Shown here piece after piece: positions 25,453 to 35,027 of a stretch of DNA of 64,000 nucleotides; within the stretch, counting starts at the first letter, position 1; each line of letters starts with the position of its first letter. Source of the stretch: Paenibacillus polysaccharolyticus (GTDB lineage Bacteria; Bacillota; Bacilli; Paenibacillales; Paenibacillaceae); the NCBI RefSeq assembly GCF_900102085.1, contig NZ_FMVM01000023.1, positions 28,845 to 92,844 on the forward strand, read 5' to 3'. The position numbers were made by a program, and so were the translations under genes. The notes beneath the pieces were generated by a model, which saw nothing but the letters and a program-made list of their open reading frames with translations, was not told the origin of the DNA and made no database searches.

Positions 25453-25696
25453 GCAAGTTCTGCCTGAGTCATGGGCCAAGCCCCTGGTATAAACCGTTGC
25501 AAAAACCATAAAATCAAGGGAAAGCTACCTCTAATGGTTTGATTTACTGATAGTCATTTTCTGGATTTATCATTATAGTTAGACTAGGAATTGTTATGTC
25601 TACTGCTCGCTCTAGATGCAAATTTTGTATAAATAAGGTTGTTCGTTGAATAGATAACTATCGACAAACCCGGACGCCAAAGATAAGGAGATAGAA
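25453..25696 (+). other. Leader region of the sigB signalling cluster
   Basis: No ORF with a ribosome binding site is visible in these 244 bases. TATAAA (25630-25635) is a possible -10 without a convincing -35. No SigB-like site was found here, in contrast to the region before rsbV, so the upstream signalling genes may be expressed from a housekeeping promoter. Confidence 0.35.
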
Positions 25697-26866
25697 ATGA
25701 GAATACTTATTGTTGACGACAATCCGACGAATGTCATTATCATTCGAGAAATTTTGAAAAAAGAAAATTACCGCGATATTGTGACAGCAAGCTCAGCTAT
25801 GGAGATGTTCGAAGTATTGGGAATTGGTGAAGATAACAGCGAACTACGTCCCAAGCCGTCGGATATTGACCTGATCTTGCTCGATATGATGATGCCTGAA
25901 ATGGATGGCATCGAAGCATGCAGTATTGTACAAAAATATGAAAACCTGAAAGATATCCCGATTATTATGGTGACTGCGATTGGTGATTCCAAGAAGCTGG
26001 CCGAAGCGCTCGATGCAGGTGCATCGGACTATGTAACGAAGCCGATTAACAAAGTGGAACTGATGGCCCGAATCCGGCTGGCCTTACGTCTGAAACAGGA
26101 GAAAGACTGGCACAAGGAGCGTGACCAGCGGATTCAGGATGAGCTTAAACTGGCAGCAATGGTGCAAAGTGCCGTGCTGAGTCATGCCATCGAAGATCCG
26201 TTGTTTCAGGTACATGCCATCTATAAACCATCTTTTGAGCTCGCAGGTGATCTTTACTCCTGGTTCCCGCTTGGAGAGGGACGATACGGGGTTTTGCTTC
26301 TGGACATGATGGGACATGGCATCTCTTCATCCCTGTTCACGATGTTTATCGCATCTGTGCTTAAGGATACAGTGACGACATATGTAGACCCGGAGAAGGT
26401 TATTCAGGAGTTAAATCGTCGCTTTAACCAATTGCATCTGGGAAAACAACTGGTGCAGTATTACTTTACAGCGATCTATTTAGTCGTAGACACGCGTATG
26501 AAACGGATTGATTATGTGAATGCGGGGCATCCTCCAGCTCTGTTTTTCCGTAGTGACGGCAGTGTAACTTCATTTGACAGCGTATGCTACCCAGTGGGAT
26601 TGTTCGACAAAATGGATATTGAACCGCAGACTATTCATTACGAAGGCGAGGGACATATTGCGCTGTATACGGATGGCTTGCTTGAAGCCGTTCAGGGCGA
26701 TCAGGAGCAACAGTTGGAATTTTTGAAAGAGCAATTAAGAGGCTCCCATGCATGGAATGAAGAGGCGATGCAGGCATTGTTCTTCGATGATGAATTGAAT
26801 CCGGAACGAGATGATGATAAATGTCTCGTATGGATTACGCTAGATAAAGGGGCGGTAACGGAATGA
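25697..26866 (+). CDS. Receiver-PP2C phosphatase, RsbY-like activator of SigB
   Basis: A 389-residue response regulator whose output is a serine phosphatase. The receiver (1-130) has Asp7-Asp8, phospho-acceptor Asp63 (LLDMMMP), Thr in VTAIG and Lys in TKPI. After a helical linker comes a SpoIIE/RsbU-type PP2C domain (about 180-385) with metal-binding motifs FELAGDLYSW, LLLDMMGHG, YVNAGHPPA and LYTDGLLEA. It overlaps the hybrid kinase gene by four bases (ATGA). By analogy with B. cereus RsbY, phosphorylation should turn on dephosphorylation of RsbV, freeing SigB. Function is inferred from domains and neighbours. Confidence 0.88.
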   Translation: MRILIVDDNPTNVIIIREILKKENYRDIVTASSAMEMFEVLGIGEDNSELRPKPSDIDLILLDMMMPEMDGIEACSIVQKYENLKDIPIIMVTAIGDSKKLAEALDAGASDYVTKPINKVELMARIRLALRLKQEKDWHKERDQRIQDELKLAAMVQSAVLSHAIEDPLFQVHAIYKPSFELAGDLYSWFPLGEGRYGVLLLDMMGHGISSSLFTMFIASVLKDTVTTYVDPEKVIQELNRRFNQLHLGKQLVQYYFTAIYLVVDTRMKRIDYVNAGHPPALFFRSDGSVTSFDSVCYPVGLFDKMDIEPQTIHYEGEGHIALYTDGLLEAVQGDQEQQLEFLKEQLRGSHAWNEEAMQALFFDDELNPERDDDKCLVWITLDKGAVTE

Positions 26867-29800
26867 AAATCAGAAATAAACTGCTGATTGGTTTTACCGC
26901 CTTGATGGCCATTATGATTGCTCTTACTTTTGTAAGCTATGAGCGGCTTAACAGCAGTAATAAACAGATCGACCAGATGTATCAGGAACGTTATCTCAAG
27001 GTGCGATTTACTTCCGCGGCACGTGGAGAAGTCAATGATATTGCCAAAGTGCTAGCTAACTTGTTGTTAAACCCGAGCAATTCGGTCAGTGCGACAGAAG
27101 CAGATCTTAAGGAAATGAAGGACAGAGGTGTCCGTTATCTAGAGCAGGTGAGAGACCGGGCAGATACCGCTTCTGAACATCAACTTGTAGACCGTGTGAA
27201 TAATGCGTGGGATGCATACACGAATTATGCTACAAGAATAACCAGCTTGATGTCCCAGAAACGGGTGGAGGACGCTAACAATTATCGTAATTCCACTGGG
27301 CTTGCGGTGCAGAAGGAAACGGTGGACAGCTTGAATGCATTGTCTCGTTATCAGGATCAGGAGATTGATGCCGAGATCAAAGATGCCAACGCTGCATATA
27401 CCAGAGCGGTTCAGATTACGATCAGTATTATGGTCGCGGGATTACTGCTTGCCTTGGGAATCATCCTGTGGGTGCTTCCTAGCATTACACGTGGGCTGAA
27501 TATAGTGTCGATGATGATTACGAGTTTCGGCAAAGGACGATATAGAACCATCCGCCGGATTCAAATCAAGTCCACGGATGAGATCGGTCAGATTGCCACC
27601 GTGTTCAAAGAAGTCTCTAACGATCTGGAAGAGAAGCTTGAGATCGAGAAAGCCTATGTACAGGCTCAGCAGGATCAAAACTGGATGAGTTCCAACATTG
27701 CGAGAGTGCCCGAACTTCTGCGGGGAATCGGCTCCATTCGTCAAATTTCCCAGATGTTTATCAGTGAATTTACACCTGTGCTTGGTGCACAGCTTGGTGT
27801 GGTGTATTTGATTGACGAAGAGAAGCATCCAGATGAGCTGAGACGTTATGGTTCATATGCTTTTGAAGAAAATGGGGAGCTCGGTAAAGAGGTGTATCGG
27901 ATCGGGGAAGGCATGATTGGTCAGGCTGCCCTGGATATGAGTCCAATTGTGCTGGATCATACACCTGACGAATATGTGAGCATTGGTTCTGCTTCGGGTT
28001 CTGCGCGAGCTGCAGGAATTATGATCTACCCGGTTGTGTTTGAAGACGAATTAATCGGTGTGGTGGAGCTGGCTTCGTTCGAAGGTTTTAATGAGATGCA
28101 CAAGCAGTTGTTCGGTCAGTTGATTATGAATTTGGGTGTCATCCTCAATAATGTTCGGCGACGTCTTCGTGTGGAAGAGTTGCTGCGGGAGTCGCAGGCG
28201 CTTACGGAAGAGTTACAGGTGCAATCCGAGGAACTGCAGACACAACAGGAAGAATTGCGCCGTTCCAATGAGAATCTGGAAGAACAGACGGATGCGCTTA
28301 AACGTTCTGAGGAGTTGCTACAGCGTCAGCAGGAGGAATTGGAACATTTCAATACCGAACTGATTGCCAAAACGCGTGCGCTTGAAGAACAGGTACGTGA
28401 AGTGGAAGAGAAAAATGATGAAATAGAGAAAACGAAGACACAATTGGAACAACAGGCGATGCAATTGTCGATGACCAGTAAGTACAAGTCAGAATTTTTG
28501 GCCAATATGTCGCATGAACTTCGTACTCCACTGAACAGTCTGCTCATATTGTCTCAGTTATTGTCGGAGAACAAGGATGGCAATCTCAGCAGCAAACAGC
28601 AGGAATATGCACAAACCATTTATATGTCAGGTGCAGATTTGCTGAAGATGATTGATGAGATTCTCGATCTGTCTAAAGTAGACGCAGGCAAGATGGACAT
28701 CAACTACGAAACCGTCCGATTGGATGAATTAACGGGCTTTGTCACCCAGAACTTTGGTCCGATGGCTAACAAGAAGGAACTGGATCTAAATATTGATTTT
28801 GATAGTTCACTACCGGAATGGATTTATACAGACAGTCATCGAGTGAAACAGATTTTAAGGAACTTGTTATCGAATGCATTCAAGTTTACAAACCGTGGTT
28901 CGGTAAGTCTGATTGCAAAGCGTATGAAGCCAGAGGAATTGCCTGGATATCTGAATACGAATCAGCAATATCTTGGATTCAGCATCAAAGATACCGGCAT
29001 TGGCATTCCATCAGACAAGACGGATCTGATCTTCGAAGCGTTCCAGCAGGTAGACGGTACGACGAGTCGCAAATATGGCGGCACGGGTCTTGGTTTATCG
29101 ATTAGCCGAGAATTGGCACGTCTGCTTGGTGGGGCAATACAGGTGAAATCTTCAGAAGGCGTCGGAAGCACCTTTACCCTGTTCCTGCCGGATAATCATG
29201 AAGAGGCTGAATGGGCGGAGGAAAAGGCAACAAGAGAAGCGGCAGTATCTTCAGAACAACAACAAACGCTGGTGTCGGATATTCAACCTGTCCGTATTCC
29301 GCAACAATCCATTTTGGCATCTGAACCGGAAGAAAGTCGTATGGCTGAATTATCGCCTGCTCGCAGTGCAGAGCTGTCACGAATAGAAGACGATGCTAAC
29401 ACCATCGTAGAAGGTGATAAAACGTTGCTGATCATCGAAGATGATGTGAAATTTGCTCATATTCTGATGGACATGGCGAGAGGCCGCGGCTTCAAGGCAT
29501 TGGTTGCCCTTCAGGGAGATACTGGACTGGAGATGGCTCGGGAATACTTGCCTGATGCGATCATTCTGGATATACAGCTACCTGTGATGGATGGTTGGAC
29601 GATCTTGGGTGAACTGAAGAGTAATTCCGTAACACGTCACATCCCTGTGCATGTTATTTCGGTTGTGGATGATATGAAACAGGGGTTGATGATGGGGGCC
29701 ATCGCATATCTGAAAAAACCATCCAGCAAAGATTCGTTGGATAAAGCATTCTCCCATATCCAATCCTATACGGAAAATCAATTAAAACGACTGCTCATCG

Positions 29801-30588
29801 TTGAAGATGATGAAATTCAGCGCAAAGCAATCATTGAATTGATCGGTCATGATGATGTGGCTATCACGGCTGTTTCTACAGGGCAAGAGGCACTGAATGA
29901 ATTACACAGCCAGCGTTACGATTGTATGGTACTGGATCTGATGCTAACGGATATGACAGGTTTCGAATTGCTTGATCAGATTCGGGATGATGAATATCTG
30001 AATGATTTGCCAATCATCATTTACACGGGTAAAGAGCTGGATTCCAAGGAAGAGATGAAACTTCGTAAATATGCGGAATCGATTATTATCAAAGACGTGA
30101 AGTCACCGGAGCGATTATTGGACGAAACGACATTGTTCCTGCATCGGGTAGAAGCCAACCTGCCAGAGGACAAACGCCGTATTTTGCAGAAGCTTCATAA
30201 TAAAGAAACCTTGTTCGAAGGCAAAAAAATATTGCTTGTCGATGATGATATCCGGAATGTGTTTGCATTATCCAGTGTGCTTGAAGGGTACCGTATGGAT
30301 GTTACATTTGCTGAGAACGGTCGTGAGGCGCTGGAGGCACTTGAGAAAAATCCGGAGTTTGATCTGGTGCTGATGGATATGATGATGCCAGAGATGGACG
30401 GATACGAAGCGATGACACGGATCAGACAGAATCCGAAATTTGATAAATTGCCGATTATTGCACTCACGGCGAAGGCGATGAAAGAAGATCGAGGGAAATG
30501 TATTGAGGCTGGAGCATCCGATTATGTGAAAAAACCGATTCAAACCGATCAATTGTTATCGTTAATGCGGGTATGGCTGTATTCGTAA
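26863..30588 (+). CDS. CHASE3-HAMP-GAF hybrid histidine kinase with three receivers, RsbK-like
   Basis: A 1241-residue hybrid kinase. A membrane helix (8-28), a CHASE3-like extracellular helical domain (30-183), a second helix (185-207) and HAMP are followed by a GAF domain (about 285-430) and a long coiled coil rich in Glu/Gln (430-545). HisKA has His551 (SHELRTP); the HATPase has NLLSNAFKF, DTGIGI and GGTGLGL. Three complete receivers follow, with acceptors Asp903, Asp1025 and Asp1172 and their Ser/Thr and Lys partners. The receiver-phosphatase before it and the CheR methyltransferase after it match the B. cereus RsbY-RsbK-RsbM trio. The number of receivers is greater than I recall for RsbK. 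Confidence 0.88.
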   Translation: MKIRNKLLIGFTALMAIMIALTFVSYERLNSSNKQIDQMYQERYLKVRFTSAARGEVNDIAKVLANLLLNPSNSVSATEADLKEMKDRGVRYLEQVRDRADTASEHQLVDRVNNAWDAYTNYATRITSLMSQKRVEDANNYRNSTGLAVQKETVDSLNALSRYQDQEIDAEIKDANAAYTRAVQITISIMVAGLLLALGIILWVLPSITRGLNIVSMMITSFGKGRYRTIRRIQIKSTDEIGQIATVFKEVSNDLEEKLEIEKAYVQAQQDQNWMSSNIARVPELLRGIGSIRQISQMFISEFTPVLGAQLGVVYLIDEEKHPDELRRYGSYAFEENGELGKEVYRIGEGMIGQAALDMSPIVLDHTPDEYVSIGSASGSARAAGIMIYPVVFEDELIGVVELASFEGFNEMHKQLFGQLIMNLGVILNNVRRRLRVEELLRESQALTEELQVQSEELQTQQEELRRSNENLEEQTDALKRSEELLQRQQEELEHFNTELIAKTRALEEQVREVEEKNDEIEKTKTQLEQQAMQLSMTSKYKSEFLANMSHELRTPLNSLLILSQLLSENKDGNLSSKQQEYAQTIYMSGADLLKMIDEILDLSKVDAGKMDINYETVRLDELTGFVTQNFGPMANKKELDLNIDFDSSLPEWIYTDSHRVKQILRNLLSNAFKFTNRGSVSLIAKRMKPEELPGYLNTNQQYLGFSIKDTGIGIPSDKTDLIFEAFQQVDGTTSRKYGGTGLGLSISRELARLLGGAIQVKSSEGVGSTFTLFLPDNHEEAEWAEEKATREAAVSSEQQQTLVSDIQPVRIPQQSILASEPEESRMAELSPARSAELSRIEDDANTIVEGDKTLLIIEDDVKFAHILMDMARGRGFKALVALQGDTGLEMAREYLPDAIILDIQLPVMDGWTILGELKSNSVTRHIPVHVISVVDDMKQGLMMGAIAYLKKPSSKDSLDKAFSHIQSYTENQLKRLLIVEDDEIQRKAIIELIGHDDVAITAVSTGQEALNELHSQRYDCMVLDLMLTDMTGFELLDQIRDDEYLNDLPIIIYTGKELDSKEEMKLRKYAESIIIKDVKSPERLLDETTLFLHRVEANLPEDKRRILQKLHNKETLFEGKKILLVDDDIRNVFALSSVLEGYRMDVTFAENGREALEALEKNPEFDLVLMDMMMPEMDGYEAMTRIRQNPKFDKLPIIALTAKAMKEDRGKCIEAGASDYVKKPIQTDQLLSLMRVWLYS

Positions 30589-30657
30589 GCGTATGGTTTG
30601 GGTAATGAAGGAGAATAACGCATACGCAAGTAACCAAAGACGAAGTGGAGAGAAGTT

Positions 30658-31530
30658 ATGACACCGTGGGAACCTAACGAGACGGGAGCAGATACGATCC
30701 GTATACCGCAAGATGAAGAACGGGAACTGATCGAGATTGAATTGCTGCTGGAAGGAATGCATCGTTTGTATGGGTATGACTTCAGAAATTATGCGTTGCC
30801 GTCCCTAAGAAGAAGAATATGGCATTATGCGCATGCGGAAGGAGTGAAAAGCATATCCGGACTACAGGAAAAGGTACTGCACAATCGTTCATCGTTTGAA
30901 CGGTTTGTACAGAATTTATCCATTCCGGTAACGGAAATGTTCCGAGACCCATCGCTTTTTCGCATGTTTCGGGAGAAGATCATTCCTATTCTGAGAACCT
31001 ATCCTTATATTCGGATATGGCATGCAGGCTGCTCTACGGGTGAAGAAGTGTATTCCATGGCAATTATGCTGCATGAGGAAGGTCTGTATGACAAGGCACG
31101 AATCTATGCAACGGATATGAATGACCGCTCACTGCAACAGGCCAAGGAAGGCGTATACGGTATTGAGAAGATGAAGTTGTTTACAACAAATTATCTGGAG
31201 GCAGGGGGCACGAAAGCCTTCTCCGAATACTATACAGCGAAATATAATTCCGTTATATTTCACCCGTTTCTTCAGAAAAACATTATTTTTGCCGAACATA
31301 ATCTGGCAACTGACAGGTCGTTTAATGAGTTTAACGTTATCTTTTGCCGCAATGTCATGATTTATTTCAACGATGAGCTGCGGAACCATGTGCACGGGCT
31401 GTTTCATGAGAGCTTGAGCCACTTTGGCATACTCGTTCTGGGATCGAAAGAATCCATTCATTTTACAGAATATAGCGATGCCTATGAGCCGTTAGACCGG
31501 ACCGAAAAAATATACCGGAAGATCAAATAG
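30658..31530 (+). CDS. CheR-type protein methyltransferase, RsbM-like
   Basis: A 290-residue S-adenosylmethionine-dependent methyltransferase of the CheR fold. The N-terminal helical domain (about 20-95) includes YALPSLRRRI. The catalytic domain has the SAM motif AGCSTGEEVYS, the acidic strand YATDMNDRSL, and FCRNVMIYF near the active site. No chemoreceptor or cheB lies nearby. The preceding hybrid kinase has a long Glu/Gln-rich coiled coil, so the likely target is that kinase, as RsbM methylates RsbK in B. cereus. GGAGAG precedes the ATG. Confidence 0.85.
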   Translation: MTPWEPNETGADTIRIPQDEERELIEIELLLEGMHRLYGYDFRNYALPSLRRRIWHYAHAEGVKSISGLQEKVLHNRSSFERFVQNLSIPVTEMFRDPSLFRMFREKIIPILRTYPYIRIWHAGCSTGEEVYSMAIMLHEEGLYDKARIYATDMNDRSLQQAKEGVYGIEKMKLFTTNYLEAGGTKAFSEYYTAKYNSVIFHPFLQKNIIFAEHNLATDRSFNEFNVIFCRNVMIYFNDELRNHVHGLFHESLSHFGILVLGSKESIHFTEYSDAYEPLDRTEKIYRKIK

Positions 31531-31546
31531 GGGGTTAGGCTTAGTT

Positions 31547-33223
31547 ATGGGGCTCAATGAACCAATCCACATATTATTGGTAGATGACCGCCCTGAGAAC
31601 CTGCTTGCGCTCGAAGCGGTTCTGGAATCAGAGCAATACAAACTCGTCAAGGCAAATTCCGGAGAAGAGGCACTCCGGTGTCTGCTCAAAGACGAATTTG
31701 CGGTCATTGTACTTGATGTGCAGATGCCTGGGATGGACGGGATTGAGACAGCGAAATTAATCAAGGCACGAGACAAATCCAAAGATGTGCCCATCATCTT
31801 TATCTCGGCAAACAGTAGAGAGGCTGAGCATCTGTTTGCCGGGTATTCAGCGGGAGCCATTGATTATATGGTCAAACCGTTTATTCCTCAGATTTTGAAG
31901 TCCAAAATCGAGGGTTTTGTGGAGATGTTTATTTCAAACAAAAGACTCAAAACACAGACGATGCTGCTTCATCAGAAGACGCAGGAGCTGGAGAAGATGA
32001 ATCAGCAACTCGTGCAGGCCAAAGAAGAAGCCGAGATTGCGGCTAATGCCAAAACGGAGTTTCTGGCCATGATGAGCCACGAGATTCGTACGCCCATGAA
32101 CGGAGTCATTGGCATGGTTGACCTGTTGATGGAAACCGAGTTGAAGGAAGATCAGAAGGAATATGTGGATATCGTTCGCCGCAGTGCCGATGCACTCGTC
32201 ACGGTAATCAATGATATTCTAGATTTTACCAAAATGGAGTCCGGCAAAATGGAGCTGGAGGAGCATCCATTTGAACTCGTTTCCTGCATACGTGAAGTGC
32301 TCGGTCTGTTCGCTGCAGAAGCAGGTAAGAAAAGTCTGGAACTGGATTTTTTCCTTGAAGATGCTGTGCCTGAATTAATCTATGGAGATATGGCACGCCT
32401 CCGCCAAGTGCTGCTGAATTTGATTGCCAACGCGGTGAAGTTTACGGAGCAGGGCGGTGTGTATCTCATTGTGTCCGTGAACGAAGAGAAGGACGGCAAT
32501 ATGTCTTTGGAATTTGCTGTTAAAGATACAGGAATAGGCATCGCACCTGAGAAAGTGGATCGCTTGTTCCAGCCGTTTTCTCAGCTTGATACGTCCATGA
32601 CTCGAAAATATGGTGGAACTGGCCTTGGCCTTGCCATCTGTAAAACACTGGTCGAAATGATGGGTGGGCAGATTTATCTTGATATCTCTGAAAAGCGGGG
32701 GGCTACCTTCGTGTTTACCATTCAGGCCAAGCGTTACATTGAAACGGAACTGGTTCAGGGTAGCGGCGAAGAGAAGCTGACAGACGTTAATCATGAAGAT
32801 AAACATGCAACGGTATTAATCGTCGATGACCATCCGATCAATCAGAAGTTGATGGCCATCATGTTGCACAAGCTTGGACTTCTCTCAGATATTGCGGAAG
32901 ATGGGCAGAAGGCTCTCGACATGGTGCTCGAAAGCTCGTCGCCATATGACTTTATTTTTATGGATCTGCAGATGCCAGTGATGGATGGTCTGGAATGTAC
33001 GAGAAAAATACGCGCAAGCGTGTCTCAGAAGCAACAACCTGTCATTATAGCCATGACAGCTAACGTAATGGAAGGTATACAGCAACGCTGTACCGAGGCA
33101 GGAATGGACGATTATATCAGTAAGCCGGTGAAAATGGGCAGTGTCAAACAGAAACTTTCCCATTATCAGAAGAAACGCCAGGTGATTAATCCGGGTGGTT
33201 CGGCAATGAATCAGGCCAATTGA
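31547..33223 (+). CDS. Sensor-less hybrid kinase: receiver-HisKA-HATPase-receiver
   Basis: A 558-residue soluble protein. An N-terminal receiver (1-125; LDVQMPGMDG acceptor, SANSR, VKPF) is joined by a coiled coil to HisKA with His178 (MMSHEIRTP). The HATPase has NLIANAVKF, DTGIGI and GGTGLGL. A second receiver (about 420-545; VDDHPIN, FMDLQMPVMDG, MTANV, SKPV) completes it. It has no membrane span or sensor, so it must be driven through its N-terminal receiver or a partner. It starts 16 bases after the methyltransferase gene and ends 87 bases before rsbV. Its place in the SigB pathway is inferred from the operon. Confidence 0.85.
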   Translation: MGLNEPIHILLVDDRPENLLALEAVLESEQYKLVKANSGEEALRCLLKDEFAVIVLDVQMPGMDGIETAKLIKARDKSKDVPIIFISANSREAEHLFAGYSAGAIDYMVKPFIPQILKSKIEGFVEMFISNKRLKTQTMLLHQKTQELEKMNQQLVQAKEEAEIAANAKTEFLAMMSHEIRTPMNGVIGMVDLLMETELKEDQKEYVDIVRRSADALVTVINDILDFTKMESGKMELEEHPFELVSCIREVLGLFAAEAGKKSLELDFFLEDAVPELIYGDMARLRQVLLNLIANAVKFTEQGGVYLIVSVNEEKDGNMSLEFAVKDTGIGIAPEKVDRLFQPFSQLDTSMTRKYGGTGLGLAICKTLVEMMGGQIYLDISEKRGATFVFTIQAKRYIETELVQGSGEEKLTDVNHEDKHATVLIVDDHPINQKLMAIMLHKLGLLSDIAEDGQKALDMVLESSSPYDFIFMDLQMPVMDGLECTRKIRASVSQKQQPVIIAMTANVMEGIQQRCTEAGMDDYISKPVKMGSVKQKLSHYQKKRQVINPGGSAMNQAN

Positions 33224-33246
33224 AGTTTTTACCAGTTATGTTTCCT

Positions 33247-33272
33247 GTTTCACTCGTGCGTAAGTTGGGTTA
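33247..33272 (+). promoter_or_regulatory. SigB-like promoter before rsbV
   Basis: GTTTCA (33247-33252), 14 bases, GGGTTA (33267-33272), 38 bases before ATG 33311. This would give the positive autoregulation typical of rsbV-rsbW-sigB operons. Confidence 0.55.
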
Positions 33273-33310
33273 TAAGGTAAGGAAACCATTGATCAGGAGA
33301 GAGATGTCTA

Positions 33311-33649
33311 ATGAATACAAATAAAAATGAAAAATTCAACGCAAGAACCGAAACACATGACGGTGTATGCACAGTGTATTTGACTGGCGAACTGGATTTG
33401 TCGGTTGCTCCTGACTTCCGTTTGGTAATGGAACCGCTCGTGGACAACAAGGAGCAGGATCTGATTATTAACATGAAAGATCTGAAGTACATTGATAGCA
33501 CAGGGATTGGTATCCTGTTATCTGTTCTCAAGGCCAGACATGGAATGGAAGCTCGCTTTGAAGTACAGGAAGTTCCTGCGCAAATTCAGAAACTTTTTGA
33601 TATGACGGGTATAGCTAAATTCTTTGTTACACAGAAGAATTCCCAATAG
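33311..33649 (+). CDS. rsbV: Anti-sigma factor antagonist RsbV
   Basis: A 112-residue STAS-domain protein. The family motif DLKYIDSTGIGIL places the phosphorylated serine at Ser63. In its unphosphorylated form RsbV binds RsbW and frees the sigma factor; RsbW phosphorylates it, and a PP2C phosphatase (probably the one at 25697) reverses this. It is the first gene of a tight rsbV-rsbW-sigB cluster with 18 bases to rsbW, and has AGGAGAG upstream. Confidence 0.9.
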   Translation: MNTNKNEKFNARTETHDGVCTVYLTGELDLSVAPDFRLVMEPLVDNKEQDLIINMKDLKYIDSTGIGILLSVLKARHGMEARFEVQEVPAQIQKLFDMTGIAKFFVTQKNSQ

Positions 33650-33667
33650 GAAAGGATCGAAAAAGGA

Positions 33668-34120
33668 ATGAATGCAGAAGTCCAAAGAATTACGCTGAAT
33701 TTACCGGCGACAGCTGAATATGTGGATATTGTAAGACTTAATTTATATGGTGTTGCGTCCAAAATGGGATTCTCTTATGAAGACATTGAGGATATGAAGG
33801 TTGCTGTATCCGAAGCCTGTAACAATTCCGTATTGTATGCCTACTCTCATGAAGGCGGTATGGTTGAAGTCGTTTTTGAAGTAGATGGTGAGATGCTCGC
33901 GATCACTGTCAAAGACGAGGGTTCCAGCTTCGAGAATGTGAACCCAGCCGCAACACGTTCCGGACTTCATGACAAAGAACTGACAGACGCTCAGATTGGC
34001 GGACTTGGGTTCTACCTGATGCAAGCCTTGATGGATGATGTCAGTGTTGAAAGTGAGACGGGCAAAGGTACGAAAGTAGTACTCGTAAAACGTCTTGCAA
34101 AAAGTGAGGAGAAAGTATGA
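33668..34120 (+). CDS. rsbW: Anti-sigma factor and serine kinase RsbW
   Basis: A 150-residue GHKL-fold kinase. The N box is SEACNNSVLYAY, the ATP lid region is VKDEGSSFE and the glycine box GGLGFYLMQALMD. It binds either SigB, keeping it inactive, or RsbV, which it phosphorylates at Ser63. The last four bases overlap the sigB start, so synthesis of inhibitor and sigma factor is coupled. A second candidate site, AAAGGA, is 11 bases before the ATG. Confidence 0.9.
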   Translation: MNAEVQRITLNLPATAEYVDIVRLNLYGVASKMGFSYEDIEDMKVAVSEACNNSVLYAYSHEGGMVEVVFEVDGEMLAITVKDEGSSFENVNPAATRSGLHDKELTDAQIGGLGFYLMQALMDDVSVESETGKGTKVVLVKRLAKSEEKV

Positions 34121-34890
34121 ATGAGAAAGTGACTCCCCCAGAGTCCATGTCTGAAGCGATTGGTTTGATCTGGGAATACCAACAAACACAGGACAACGAA
34201 ATCGCTACGGTTCTGATCCGCAAGTATGAGCCGATGGTCAAAATGGCTGCGGGTAAAATTGCCCGGAATCGACCTGATTTATACGAGGATCTGTACCAGA
34301 CAGGGCAAATGGCATTGATCCGATTGTTGAAGCAATATGATATCAATCTGGGGATTCCATTTGAACCGTATGCGATGAAAAGTATGATCGGTCATATGAA
34401 AAATTATCTACGGGATAAGTCATGGTACATTCAAGTACCGAGAAGAATCAAGGAAAAAGGGGCATTGGTGCAACATGCCATTGATGAGCTGACGGTGAAG
34501 CTGGAACGTTCACCCGGGGTTAATGAGATTGCTGAGTACCTGGATCTTACTCCGGAGGAAACGATTGAAGTTCTGGCTGGTCGGGAGTGTTACCACTATG
34601 TTTCTCTGGATTCTCCATTATCTCAGGATGACAGTGCTGCGACACTAGGAGAACTGATCAGCGCGGATGTGAATGACTTTGATTCGGTGGAAAAACGAAT
34701 GGATTTGCAGCAGGCATTAGGTCAGCTTAAGGAACAAGAACAGAAAGTACTTATTTTAGCCTTTCAGGATGGACAGTCACAGCGGGCTATAGCCCAGAAA
34801 CTGGGTGTCTCGCAGATGAGTGTCTCCCGGATTCAGAAAAGGGCTACGGAGAAACTGAAGCAGATTATGTCTAACGCTTCTCTGCTATGA
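34117..34890 (+). CDS. sigB: General stress sigma factor SigB
   Basis: A 257-residue sigma-70 family factor of the SigB/SigF group. Region 2 includes the core-binding helix DLYQTGQMALIRLLKQYD and the -10 recognition helix ending RDKSWYIQVPRRIKE. Region 3 is intact (VKLERSPGVNEIAEYL). Region 4 has the helix-turn-helix QRAIAQKLGVSQMSVSRIQKR. It is coupled to rsbW by a four-base overlap and followed by a terminator. Its size and the rsbV-rsbW context distinguish it from sporulation sigma F, whose operon has spoIIAA/AB. Candidate target promoters occur nearby in the window. Confidence 0.88.
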   Translation: MNEKVTPPESMSEAIGLIWEYQQTQDNEIATVLIRKYEPMVKMAAGKIARNRPDLYEDLYQTGQMALIRLLKQYDINLGIPFEPYAMKSMIGHMKNYLRDKSWYIQVPRRIKEKGALVQHAIDELTVKLERSPGVNEIAEYLDLTPEETIEVLAGRECYHYVSLDSPLSQDDSAATLGELISADVNDFDSVEKRMDLQQALGQLKEQEQKVLILAFQDGQSQRAIAQKLGVSQMSVSRIQKRATEKLKQIMSNASLL

Positions 34891-34927
34891 ACCATTATTC
34901 TAATTGTTGCCCCAATACGGCTTGACG

Positions 34928-34967
34928 AGGACACGGTATTGCACTGGAATGCATACGTGTCCTTTTT
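34928..34967 (+). terminator. Terminator after sigB
   Basis: AGGACACG and CGTGTCCT form the stem, with further GTAT/ATAC pairing inside, followed by TTTTT. Confidence 0.8.
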
Positions 34968-35027
34968 GAATTGATTGAGAGGGAAATTTAGTGGCAATGG
35001 AATAAATATGTTCAGGAGGAATGTCAG

